From Atopobium sp. BS2 (GTDB lineage: Bacteria; Actinomycetota; Coriobacteriia; Coriobacteriales; Atopobiaceae), in assembly GCF_000565075.1 (NCBI RefSeq), contig NZ_JDFG01000040.1:1-64000 (forward strand): a DNA stretch of 64,000 nt, written 5' to 3'. The notes under the pieces are model-generated. The model had not been told where the DNA came from, did not search any database, and saw only the letters and a list, made by a program, of their open reading frames with translations. Shown here one piece after another: positions 16,896-25,246 of this stretch. Position numbers and translations under genes: made by a program. Every line of letters begins with the position of its first letter. Positions within the stretch are counted from its first letter, which is position 1.

Positions 16896-18500
16896 TTACT
16901 TCTTCTTAACCTTATCGAAGTGAGGGTTAACCAAAACGCTGAGGCCGGTAAACTCTGGCTTCAAGACGTAAGGCATCTGTGGCCAGTCGATAGGCAGGCA
17001 TGCGTAGTCAGTGTGAGTCATGAGGCTATCTGCCTGACGGGTGAGTTCAAGTACCTTGTCGTTGTTGTTAACGGTAAGGCGAGCCTGGTCAACCAGGTTG
17101 TCAAACTCGGTGCTGTTGTAGAAGGAAGACTTCTTTGCGGCGCGGTCAGAGCGGAAGTAGGAGCCCATGTGCTCAACACCCTGGAAGGAGAGGGTAGACC
17201 AGGTAACAAGAGTGACTTCAAGGTCACCGTTAGTACGTGCGTCGCTCCAAACACCAGAGTCAATAACGCTTACGTTACAGGTAACGCCAATCTTTGACCA
17301 AGCATCCTGAAGGGCAACCATGAGGTTCTGATCCTGGCTTCTGACCTGTGCGTTAAGAGTGAGGTTAGAAACACCTGCCTGTGCAAGAAGCTGCTTTGCC
17401 TTGTCTACGTTGTACTCAAACTCTGGAGCGGACTCGTTGTAGCCGGTCTCAGAAGATGGGATAAATGACTTAGCAGGCTTTGCAACACCAGAAAGAATGG
17501 TGCTACAAATGGTGTCTCTATCAATTGCCATAGAGAGAGCCTGACGAACGCGAACATCTTTGAGGTTCTCGCTCTTAAGGTTCAGGTTTACAAACTGCGT
17601 GGATGCAGGTGTGTAGTTGACAATCTCTTTGGAAATAGACTCATCATTTTGGTACTGCTGGATAAGAGACTGAGAAATAAAGACCAGGTCAACATCATTG
17701 TTTTTGTAGTTAAGAATACGGGTGTTAGCGTCGTCAATGTAGACAAATCTGAGCTCATCCAGACCAGGCTTGCCCTCATGGTAGTCAGCAAATCCCTCAA
17801 GAACAACTTCTGTGGTGCTGTCATTAGAGACAAGCTTGTAAGCACCGGTACCAATGAAGTTGGTCTCAGTGCCCCAAGCCTCACCGGCTTCTTTGCAAGC
17901 CTTCTCTGGGTAGATAACAGCGTAGAACTGAGCCATGATTGCATTAAAGGTTGAATAAGGCTGTGTCAGCTTAATATCAAAGTGACGGTCATCCTTAATA
18001 ACAACACCAGAAAGCTCTTCTGTTGTGCCGGCAATGATGTCTTTAGCGCCCTCAATGTACGCATACGAGTCAATTGAGGTTGCCTTGGTAGCAGGCAAGA
18101 ACATACGTGTTAGGGTGTATTTAACGTCAGAGGACTTAAGGGTTTCTCCATTGTGGAATTTGATGCCATCCTTAAGCTCATATGAGTAGGTAAGGCCATC
18201 ATCAGAGACGGTAGGAAGGCCAGTTACCAGGTTTGGCTCAATTTCTTTTGTGTCTGGGTTAAGCACCAGCAAGGATTCTGCAACTGCCTCAGATACGCCA
18301 ACAGAGCCAGAGGTCTTCTGAGTGTCAAAGGTTACCTTTGGATTATTTACACCAAAGCGCAAAACTTTTTTATCACTGTCTCCGCCAGTTGAACCGCCAC
18401 AAGCAGAAAGTAGTGAAGCAGAACCGGCAGCAACGGCAGCCGCCAAAGATCCACGTAAGAATGTTTTACGGGAAAGATTAGTAAATACGTGCTCTTTCAT
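16896..18500 (-). CDS. Second peptide-binding lipoprotein (family 5), orphan paralogue
   Basis: A 534-residue family-5 binding protein on the minus strand. A twin-arginine-like SRKTFLRGS (RK instead of RR) precedes a lipobox at LLSACGG. It shares many blocks with the 10921-12567 protein, for example VRQALSMAIDRDTICSTIL and AAKKSSFYNSTEFDNLV, so the two arose by duplication. No permease or ATPase genes of its own are next to it; it probably feeds the Dpp-type transporter whose genes converge on it. A TGTAT-GCA-ATACA palindrome lies about 75 bases upstream of its start. Confidence 0.92.
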   Translation of the reverse strand: MKEHVFTNLSRKTFLRGSLAAAVAAGSASLLSACGGSTGGDSDKKVLRFGVNNPKVTFDTQKTSGSVGVSEAVAESLLVLNPDTKEIEPNLVTGLPTVSDDGLTYSYELKDGIKFHNGETLKSSDVKYTLTRMFLPATKATSIDSYAYIEGAKDIIAGTTEELSGVVIKDDRHFDIKLTQPYSTFNAIMAQFYAVIYPEKACKEAGEAWGTETNFIGTGAYKLVSNDSTTEVVLEGFADYHEGKPGLDELRFVYIDDANTRILNYKNNDVDLVFISQSLIQQYQNDESISKEIVNYTPASTQFVNLNLKSENLKDVRVRQALSMAIDRDTICSTILSGVAKPAKSFIPSSETGYNESAPEFEYNVDKAKQLLAQAGVSNLTLNAQVRSQDQNLMVALQDAWSKIGVTCNVSVIDSGVWSDARTNGDLEVTLVTWSTLSFQGVEHMGSYFRSDRAAKKSSFYNSTEFDNLVDQARLTVNNNDKVLELTRQADSLMTHTDYACLPIDWPQMPYVLKPEFTGLSVLVNPHFDKVKKK

Positions 18501-18575
18501 AGGGCGCCTTCCGTTTGTATCTTCAAAACATGAAGTTTAAATGTAAAGAACTGGCTTTTTAATACCCAAATTAAT

Positions 18576-18588
18576 TGTATGCAATACA
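18576..18588. promoter_or_regulatory. TGTAT-GCA-ATACA palindrome
   Basis: Perfect 5-base arms around GCA, in the 235-base gap between the divergent orphan binding protein and the C26 amidase. The form recalls GntR-family operators, but no regulator gene is near. Confidence 0.35.
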
Positions 18589-18735
18589 GAAAAATGTTTC
18601 ATGAGTGAAAAAACATTGTGAAGGAAGAGTTGTCAGGGTGGCATGAAGAACGTAAAAGCGATAAAGTCATAGACTCATTAAGGGTATACCTTTAACGTGA
18701 GTTTGGATAAAAGTACTAATTGATAAGAGGGTTTT

Positions 18736-19530
18736 GTGGTTATTCCAGATATCGTAAAAGATGCATTCAATGATGTTCCAGATCTTCCTGCTTCTGAGCG
18801 TCCTCTTATCTGTGTGACTCCTCGCTGGATGCCTGAAGAAAATTTTTCTGATTCTGCTTCTGTCGGACAGATCCAATTTGACGCCATCCTTGCAGCTGGC
18901 GGCATTCCTATCATGGTGCCTTTGACTGATGACCCAGAGATTATTGCTCAGTTTGTTGAGATGTGTGACGGCTTCTGCCTTACCGGTGGTCATGATGTTG
19001 ATCCGCGTAATTGGGGAGAAGAACCACGTGATCTTAATCGTCTGTGTCCTATACGAGATGCGCTTGAGTTTGAGTTGGTAAAGCAGGTACTTGCTGCAGA
19101 TAAACCTTTACTTGCTATTTGCCGTGGCCTTCAGCTTTTAAACGTTGTGCTGGGCGGTACGCTTGTACAAGATTTGCACACCCTTGAACCAACAGAAAAT
19201 CATGCATTCTGGACTCATTCGGCAAATTTGTACCATCCAGCTCATGCTGTTCATGTTCAAAAAGATTCTTTGCTGTACAACGCCCTGGGTAAGGTTGAAG
19301 ACATTCAAGCAAACTCGTATCACGATGAGGCCCTGAAAAAGGTTTCCGCTGAGCTTAATGTAGTTGCCTATGCTTCAGACGGCATTATTGAAGGAGCCGA
19401 GGTCAAGGGCAAGACGTTTGCTCTAGGTGTGCAGTGGCATCCAGAGTATGGTTGGCAATACAGCAAAGCTGATTGTGAACTTTGGAAATCCTTTGTTACA
19501 GCTTCACGAGCCTCACGGTCTTCTCGTTAA
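18736..19530 (+). CDS. Peptidase C26 / gamma-glutamyl-GABA hydrolase-like class I amidotransferase
   Basis: A 264-residue class I glutamine amidotransferase-fold hydrolase of the PuuD/C26 group. C129 in AICRGLQLLN is the nucleophile, and the QWHPE motif supplies the catalytic His and Glu. GGHDVDP, near residue 83, is the family's conserved loop. Likely substrates are gamma-glutamyl amides or peptides, releasing glutamate. The start GTG 18736 follows AAGAGGG; no ATG lies near enough to replace it. A terminator at 19545-19579 separates it from pepT. The surrounding genes for peptide uptake and hydrolysis fit an amino acid salvage role. Confidence 0.88.
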   Translation: MVIPDIVKDAFNDVPDLPASERPLICVTPRWMPEENFSDSASVGQIQFDAILAAGGIPIMVPLTDDPEIIAQFVEMCDGFCLTGGHDVDPRNWGEEPRDLNRLCPIRDALEFELVKQVLAADKPLLAICRGLQLLNVVLGGTLVQDLHTLEPTENHAFWTHSANLYHPAHAVHVQKDSLLYNALGKVEDIQANSYHDEALKKVSAELNVVAYASDGIIEGAEVKGKTFALGVQWHPEYGWQYSKADCELWKSFVTASRASRSSR

Positions 19531-19544
19531 TACATTGATACTCT

Positions 19545-19579
19545 AAACTGCGTTAACTATTTGGTTAGCGCAGTTTTTT
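19545..19579 (+). terminator. Intrinsic terminator after the C26 gene
   Basis: AAACTGCGTTAAC / GTTAGCGCAGTTT, 13-base stem with one wobble, 6-base loop, then T-run. Confidence 0.9.
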
Positions 19580-19592
19580 GTAAGGGAGTTTT

Positions 19593-20843
19593 ATGAGTGA
19601 CGTTCTAGATAGATTTATTGCGTATTGCAAGGTTTCTTCTCAGTCTAATCCTCTGACGGCAGATGCCGTTCCTTCAACTGAGTCTCAGCACCAGATGGCT
19701 GAGGTTGTTGCGGCTGACCTTCGTGAGCTTGGCGCAGAGAATGTAGTTGTTGATGAGCACGCCTACGTGGTTGCTCACTGGCCGGCAAGCAAGGGTTTGG
19801 AGGACCTTCCAACTCTTGGTTTCTGCTGCCACATTGATACGGCTTGGCAGTCTTGGGGCAACCCCGTTCATCCTCAGGTTGTTACGTATGAGGGCGGCAA
19901 GCTAGTAGTTGGTTCTGATCGTGAGGGCAGAGAGGTCTACATTAGCCCGGAGACAAATCCTCAGCTTGAGCACATGGTTGGTTGGCAGCTTGTTACCACT
20001 GATGGCACGTCGTTGCTTGGCGGCGATGACAAAGCTGGCATTGCAATGCTGGTCAGCTTGCTTGCTCGCTACAAGGAGCATCCAGAGCTCAAGCACCCAC
20101 GTATTGCACTTGCGTTTGTTCCTGATGAGGAGATTGGCCACGGCGCCGCTCTTCTGGACCTTGATGCCTTTGGCGCAGCTTATGGCTACACCATTGACGG
20201 CGGCCCCTTTGGTGAGTTCTGCTACGAGACGTTCAATGCTGCTGAGGTGTTTGTGCGCGCTCACGGACTTTCGGTTCACACAGGTACCGCAAAAGGCCAG
20301 ATGATTAATGCATCTGAGGCAATCATGCGCTTCCACGAGCTGCTTCCACCTGCGGAGCGTCCTGAGTTCACTGAGGGCTATGATGGCTTCTTCTATCTGG
20401 AGCGCGTCAATGGTGATTGCGAGTCTGCTCGCGCTGATTACATTATTCGTGATCACGATCAGGCAAAGGTTGAGCGTCGCAAGCAGTTGATGGTTGACGC
20501 TGCGGCGTATGTAAACAGGCAGATTGGCTCTGAGGTACTTTCCGTTGAGATTCACGACCAGTATCACAACTTGGCTGACATCGTATTAAAGCCTGAGTAT
20601 GCGCACTTAATCGAGAATGCACGCACTGCATACGAGAAGGTCGGCGTAGAGATGACCTGCATTCCAATGCGTGGCGGTACCGACGGATCACAACTTTCCT
20701 TTAGGGGATTCCCTTGCGCTAATCTTTCTGCCTGCTACTACAATGCTCACGGTGTCAGAGAGTTTGTTCCTGTCCCCGAGCTTGAGAGCATGGTTGACAT
20801 GCTTGAGCACCTGGTAGAGCTCTATACTCACCCACAAAACTAG
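19593..20843 (+). CDS. pepT: Tripeptide aminopeptidase (peptidase T)
   Basis: A 416-residue M20 metallopeptidase close to PepT, which removes N-terminal residues from tripeptides using two zinc ions. H80 and D82 in CCHIDTAW are metal and catalytic residues, LLGGDDKAGIA carries the bridging Asp, PDEEIGHGA the catalytic Glu pair, and MRGGTDGS the final conserved block. PepT of other bacteria has LLGADDKAG, so the match is strong. It is cytosolic. The M42 aminopeptidase gene follows after 9 bases, making a two-peptidase operon. Confidence 0.93.
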   Translation: MSDVLDRFIAYCKVSSQSNPLTADAVPSTESQHQMAEVVAADLRELGAENVVVDEHAYVVAHWPASKGLEDLPTLGFCCHIDTAWQSWGNPVHPQVVTYEGGKLVVGSDREGREVYISPETNPQLEHMVGWQLVTTDGTSLLGGDDKAGIAMLVSLLARYKEHPELKHPRIALAFVPDEEIGHGAALLDLDAFGAAYGYTIDGGPFGEFCYETFNAAEVFVRAHGLSVHTGTAKGQMINASEAIMRFHELLPPAERPEFTEGYDGFFYLERVNGDCESARADYIIRDHDQAKVERRKQLMVDAAAYVNRQIGSEVLSVEIHDQYHNLADIVLKPEYAHLIENARTAYEKVGVEMTCIPMRGGTDGSQLSFRGFPCANLSACYYNAHGVREFVPVPELESMVDMLEHLVELYTHPQN

Positions 20844-20852
20844 GAGATAGTC

Positions 20853-21914
20853 ATGACTCATTTTGAAACTGATACACAGTATTTGATTGATACTACAAAG
20901 AAGCTTGTTGAGTGCGATAGCCCTGTTGGCTACTACGAGCGCATCCATGAGCTGCTTCGAGAGCTTGTTGCCGAGGCGGGCTATGAGCTTCAAATTGACA
21001 ATAAGGCTACTGCATACGTCCTGGTAGAAGGCAAGGATACCAGCAAGACTGTTGGCGTTAATGCTCACCTTGATACCATTGGCCTGATTGTCCGCGGCTT
21101 CAACTCAGACGGTACACTGCGCGTTCGTCAGCTGGGCGGTATCAACTATCACAGCATTGAGGGCGAGACCTGCCATGTTGTCTGTAGAGACGGCTCCGTT
21201 GTTGACGGCCAGGTAATCTGTAACCACCACTCTGTCCACGTTTTTGAAGACGCTAGAACCATGGAGCGCAACGAGGACAACATGTCCATCTCGCTTATCG
21301 CTGACGTTTCTTCCCCTGAGGAAGCTCGTGCACTGGGCGTTTCCGAAGGCGCAGTTATTGCTATTGATCCACACTTTGAGATGTATGACAACGGCTATAT
21401 GGTTTCTCGCTTTATTGACGATAAGGCTTGTGTTGCAGCGCAGCTTCATACGCTCCGTTGGCTTGCACAGTCTGGCGAGAAACCCCTCTATAACACCTTG
21501 TTTGCATTCCCCATGTACGAGGAGATTGGTCACGGCGGCGCATTCTTGCCTGTTGAGGTAGATGAGTACGTATCGCTGGACATTACCCTCATTGGTCCAG
21601 ATTACAATTCAAATGAACACCACGTAGGCATCATTGTTTCTGATATTCGCTCGCCTTACGATTGGGAAGTTTCCAACAAACTTATTGTGTGTGCACAGGA
21701 GGTTGTTGAGCCAGAAAAGTGGAACCAGCAGGTTGCCTTCCACTTCTCAACTGATGCTAACGCTGCATATTTCTCCGGCAACGATCTTAAGAGCGGCGCA
21801 TTTGGTCCAGCATGTCTCAACACTCACGGTCGTGAGCGCTGCCACATCGATGCAATTATCGGCACCGAGAACCTGTGTCGTGCGTACGTCCTTGGATATG
21901 GCGAGAAAAACTAG
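20853..21914 (+). CDS. M42 family metallo-aminopeptidase
   Basis: A 353-residue M42 peptidase (glutamyl aminopeptidase/TET type) that trims peptides in a large cytosolic complex. Metal-ligand motifs are NAHLDTIGL (His-Asp), SRFIDDKAC (bridging Asp) and YEEIGHGG (Glu pair), with a final His near LNTHGRERCH. The start ATG 20853 follows TAGGAGA. The stop codon lies within the terminator palindrome at 21898-21927, so the last residues YGEKN are encoded by the GGCGAGAA arm. Confidence 0.92.
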   Translation: MTHFETDTQYLIDTTKKLVECDSPVGYYERIHELLRELVAEAGYELQIDNKATAYVLVEGKDTSKTVGVNAHLDTIGLIVRGFNSDGTLRVRQLGGINYHSIEGETCHVVCRDGSVVDGQVICNHHSVHVFEDARTMERNEDNMSISLIADVSSPEEARALGVSEGAVIAIDPHFEMYDNGYMVSRFIDDKACVAAQLHTLRWLAQSGEKPLYNTLFAFPMYEEIGHGGAFLPVEVDEYVSLDITLIGPDYNSNEHHVGIIVSDIRSPYDWEVSNKLIVCAQEVVEPEKWNQQVAFHFSTDANAAYFSGNDLKSGAFGPACLNTHGRERCHIDAIIGTENLCRAYVLGYGEKN

Positions 21915-21927
21915 TTTTTCTCGCCAT
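21898..21927. terminator. Perfect palindromic terminator overlapping the M42 stop
   Basis: A 30-base perfect palindrome with 13-base arms (ATGGCGAGAAAAA / TTTTTCTCGCCAT) around CTAG. It includes the stop codon TAG and two copies of the octamer GGCGAGAA in opposite orientation. Confidence 0.8.
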
Positions 21928-22047
21928 GAGTGCGTCTTGTTCTCACAGATGTATCAAATAGTTTGTAAGATATGCTGTATATCGTGTGAATTTTGCCGTA
22001 GACATGATAAGGTAGCCTCAGTTAACTTTTCGAGTCAGGAGTGATTC

Positions 22048-23064
22048 ATGGATAGACGTTCGTTCCTTAAGCTTGCAGGTCTTATTCCAGCTACAGCACT
22101 GTTTGGCTGCAAGGGAACAGACCAAGAGAAGTCTCAGGACGCCACAAAAGATGAGGCTAAGAAATCTGAGCCTGTTGCGGTAAAAGTTGCAACGCTCAAA
22201 GGTCCTACTGCCATGGGCTTAGTTAAGTTCATGAGTGAGGTTGAGGCACAAAACATCACCGATAACAACTACTCGTTTGAGATTTTGGATGCTCCTGATC
22301 AGGTAGTTGCTAAGGTTGCTCAGGGTGACGTTGACGTTGCATCTATTCCTGCAAACCTTGCAGCTACGCTCTTTAACAAGACCAAAGGTGCCTATAAGGT
22401 AGCTTGTCTTAACGTATTGAACGTCCTTTACATTGTTGAGACGGGTAGCGCTATCTCTAAGCTTACTGACCTCAAGGGAAAGACGCTCTACGCTTCTGGT
22501 AAGGGTGCTGTCCCAGAGTACACACTGTCCTACCTGCTGAGCAAAAATGGCATGACACTTGGTGAGGACGTCCAGGTAGAGTGGAAGAGCGAACATACCG
22601 AGTGTGTTGCTGCTCTAGCTCAAGATCCAGAGGGAATTGCACTGCTCCCACAGCCTTTTGTTACGGTGGCACAAACCAAGAACAATCAGATTCGCGTTGC
22701 AATCGACCTTGGTGCTGAGTGGGAGGCTGTCAATCCTCAGAGCAAGCTGATTGCCGGCGTAACTATTATTTCTTCAAAGCTCATCTCAGATTCTCCAGAT
22801 GCGGTAACGGCCCTGCTTTCTCACTACAAAGACTCTGTTGCATTTGCGGTTGATCATCCAGATGATGCCGCCACGCTTGTAGGCAAATACGGTATTGTTC
22901 CAGAGCCTATTGCCAAGGTTGCGCTGCCTAAGTGTAATATTACGTATATTGATGGTGCAGATATGAAGAGCGCACTTTCAAGTTACTTAGGTATTCTGGC
23001 TGAGGCTAATTCTCAGGCAGTAGGCGGACAGGTCCCTGGAGACGATTTCTACTTTGGCGCATAA
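22048..23064 (+). CDS. ABC substrate-binding lipoprotein (NMT1/SsuA-like)
   Basis: A 338-residue binding protein of the NitT/TauT type. DRRSFLKLAG is a twin-arginine signal and LFGCKGT the lipobox. The fold is recognisable from GPTAMGLVKFMSE, DVDVASIPANLAA and LKGKTLYASGKGAVPEY. The family carries sulfonates, nitrate, taurine or pyrimidine thiamine precursors; the true ligand cannot be read from sequence. It starts at ATG 22048 after TCAGGAG and overlaps the next permease by 11 bases. Confidence 0.88.
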   Translation: MDRRSFLKLAGLIPATALFGCKGTDQEKSQDATKDEAKKSEPVAVKVATLKGPTAMGLVKFMSEVEAQNITDNNYSFEILDAPDQVVAKVAQGDVDVASIPANLAATLFNKTKGAYKVACLNVLNVLYIVETGSAISKLTDLKGKTLYASGKGAVPEYTLSYLLSKNGMTLGEDVQVEWKSEHTECVAALAQDPEGIALLPQPFVTVAQTKNNQIRVAIDLGAEWEAVNPQSKLIAGVTIISSKLISDSPDAVTALLSHYKDSVAFAVDHPDDAATLVGKYGIVPEPIAKVALPKCNITYIDGADMKSALSSYLGILAEANSQAVGGQVPGDDFYFGA

Positions 23065-23971
23065 CCCGCACATAAAAGATAGTATTTCTGCCCGAGGTAG
23101 CGCCGAGAAAGGCGCTGCCTCGGCAGATTTTTCTGTCGAGAAAAACGATCAGGCCCAAAGCGCAGGTCAGACCCAAGGTGCGGGCCGCGTGCAAGGCAAA
23201 CCGACTGTGCGCAAAGTTGCTTCTAGCTGGGGAGCACGTTTAGGCGCACTGGTATTTTGGCTTGTCGTGTGGCAGATAGCTGCGGTTGTCATCAATCAGG
23301 ATATTGTTTTAACTTCACCTATTCAGACCATTCAGACGCTTTTCTCGCTAGCTCAACTACGCGAGTTTTGGGTTTCTATTGGTCTTTCTCTTTTGCGTAT
23401 TTTTGCTGGTGGAGCACTTGCTTTTACCGTTGGTTCCTTGCTGGCGTTTTTGAGTTTTAAGTACAAGCTGATCAAGATTCTTTTTGAGCCGCTTATTTCT
23501 ACAATCAAATCAATTCCCGTGGCATCCTTTGTTATCTTGCTACTAATCTGGGTTCGCACGCCCTATCTCTCAATTTCAATTTCATTTTTGATGGCACTTC
23601 CCATCATCTACATTGCGGTACTTGAGGGGCTTCTCAGCACTGACCAGCAGCTTATTGAGATGGCTGATGTATACCAAATTCACGGTTGGCAACGCATTAA
23701 AGCAATTTATTTGTCGCAGCTTATGCCTTCGCTTAAGACAGCCACCTCACTTGCCATGGGATTTTGCTGGAAGTCAGGAATTGCTGCCGAGGTCATTGGC
23801 CTTCCCGCGTTCTCCATTGGCGAGCACCTCTATAACGCTAAAGTGTATTTGGATACGCCAGCCCTTTTTGCGTGGACGCTTGTGGTTATTGTGATGAGCG
23901 CACTTGGCGAGAAGATCGTGATGCGGTTAGTTTCATGGGCCGCTGCAAGGCTAGAAAAGAGCTGCTCATGA
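23054..23971 (+). CDS. ABC permease (SsuC/TauC-like)
   Basis: A 305-residue membrane permease. About 55 Gln/Ala/Ser-rich residues precede six helices; the coupling loop is LIEMADVYQIHGWQRIKAIYL, and GFCWKSGIAAEVIGLP matches the SsuC/TauC family. The TTG start at 23054 lies inside the binding-protein gene; a later start would remove only the low-complexity stretch, so the exact start is uncertain. The stop overlaps the ATPase start (ATGA). Confidence 0.85.
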   Translation: MAHNPHIKDSISARGSAEKGAASADFSVEKNDQAQSAGQTQGAGRVQGKPTVRKVASSWGARLGALVFWLVVWQIAAVVINQDIVLTSPIQTIQTLFSLAQLREFWVSIGLSLLRIFAGGALAFTVGSLLAFLSFKYKLIKILFEPLISTIKSIPVASFVILLLIWVRTPYLSISISFLMALPIIYIAVLEGLLSTDQQLIEMADVYQIHGWQRIKAIYLSQLMPSLKTATSLAMGFCWKSGIAAEVIGLPAFSIGEHLYNAKVYLDTPALFAWTLVVIVMSALGEKIVMRLVSWAAARLEKSCS

Positions 23972-24597
23972 GTATGAATACAACTAATTGTGCCTATGCA
24001 ACCGAGCAGTTGCTTGAGGTAAAAAACATCACTAAATCGTTTGGTAATACGGTTGTGCTTGATGATTTTTCCTACAAATTTGAGAGGGGAGTGTACGTAC
24101 TCTCTGAGCCCTCTGGAGCAGGTAAAACAACACTTCTTCGTATTCTTTGTGGTCTTGAAGTGACTGATTCAGGCACAGTGCTTAAAGCGCCTGACACTAA
24201 AACGGTCATGATGTTTCAGGAAGATAGACTGCTAGAAAACTTGAGCGTTATGGCAAATATCATGCTTGCTATACAGTTGCACTCAAAGGAGCAAAAACAA
24301 AGCGCTCGAGAGCGTATTAAAGAGGCGCTTTGTGAGGTAGGACTTGAAGGAACAGAAAACAAGCCTGTTTCTGAGCTTTCCGGTGGTCAAAAGAGACGCG
24401 TTGCTCTTTTACGTACACTCTTTGCAGATGCTGACATCTTGCTCTTTGATGAGCCGCTCAAGGGATTAGACGAAGCGCTTAAGCAGCAGGTTATTGCCTC
24501 TGTCAAACCGTTTATTGAATCAAAAATTGTAATTTGGGTAACTCATACTCCTGAAGAAGTAAAACTGCTAGGCTCTTATACAGCACTGCAGTTATAG
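23968..24597 (+). CDS. ABC transporter ATPase (SsuB/TauB-like)
   Basis: A compact 209-residue ATPase. Walker A is SEPSGAGKTTLLR, the Q-loop MMFQEDRLLENLSVMANIML, signature SELSGGQKRRVALLRTL, Walker B ILLFDEPLKGLD. It is near the lower size limit of the family and lacks an extended C-terminus. The start is set at ATG 23968, which overlaps the permease stop (ATGA) and gives the normal LLEVKNITKSFG beginning; a longer frame upstream is permease sequence. coaE follows within about 11 bases. Confidence 0.88.
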   Translation: MSMNTTNCAYATEQLLEVKNITKSFGNTVVLDDFSYKFERGVYVLSEPSGAGKTTLLRILCGLEVTDSGTVLKAPDTKTVMMFQEDRLLENLSVMANIMLAIQLHSKEQKQSARERIKEALCEVGLEGTENKPVSELSGGQKRRVALLRTLFADADILLFDEPLKGLDEALKQQVIASVKPFIESKIVIWVTHTPEEVKLLGSYTALQL

Positions 24598-24608
24598 GAG
24601 TGAGCTAC

Positions 24609-25223
24609 ATGTACAAGGTAATTCTCGCCGGCGGAATGGCGTCTGGTAAATCAACTGTTTCTAAAATGTTTGAAGCAGCAGGTGGTCTGCGCTTTGACCT
24701 TGATGAGGTTTCTCGTAGACTTCTGAGACCTGGATGCGAGTGTACGTATCGTGTGGCAGAGGCTTTTGGTAACGATTTGTTGGACCCCGTTACTCATGAG
24801 ATTAATAGGCGAGAGCTTGGTCGTAGGGCTTTTGCCACTAGAGAATCTGCTGAGCTCTTAGAAGAGCTTGAGATGCCTTTTATCAGGGAATATATGCGTC
24901 AATTCCTTACAAAAGAGGCTCCTGCTGTAGATGCTCAGTTCTGCTTTGTAGAGGTTCCGCTGCTTGACCGCGTTGAAGACTTGCTTGAGCTGGTTGATGA
25001 AGTTGTCGTTGTTGTAGCGCCTTTGGAGCTGAGAGCAGAGCGAGCTGAACAGCGAGGATCTTCTCGCCAAGAGTTTGAGCAACGTATAGCGCATCAGCCT
25101 TCCGATACGTATTTGCGTAATCAGGCAGATACGGTGTTTGTAAACTCTGAAGGCCTTGATGATCTTAAAGCACAGGTAGAGCTTTGGTTAAACGCTCGGT
25201 TTAATCAGCATTCAGAGCAATAA
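24609..25223 (+). CDS. coaE: Dephospho-CoA kinase
   Basis: A 204-residue P-loop kinase that phosphorylates dephospho-CoA in the last step of CoA synthesis. GGMASGKST is the Walker A, FDLDEVSRRLL the substrate-binding Asp region, and AEQRGSSRQEFEQRIAHQ the lid. ATG 24609 is preferred over GTG 24600, because the AGGAG ribosome binding site (24596-24600) would overlap the GTG. It lies close behind the ABC ATPase, so it may be co-transcribed, although there is no obvious functional link. Confidence 0.92.
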   Translation: MYKVILAGGMASGKSTVSKMFEAAGGLRFDLDEVSRRLLRPGCECTYRVAEAFGNDLLDPVTHEINRRELGRRAFATRESAELLEELEMPFIREYMRQFLTKEAPAVDAQFCFVEVPLLDRVEDLLELVDEVVVVVAPLELRAERAEQRGSSRQEFEQRIAHQPSDTYLRNQADTVFVNSEGLDDLKAQVELWLNARFNQHSEQ

Positions 25224-25246
25224 GTTATAGCTTACATGCGCGGTCT

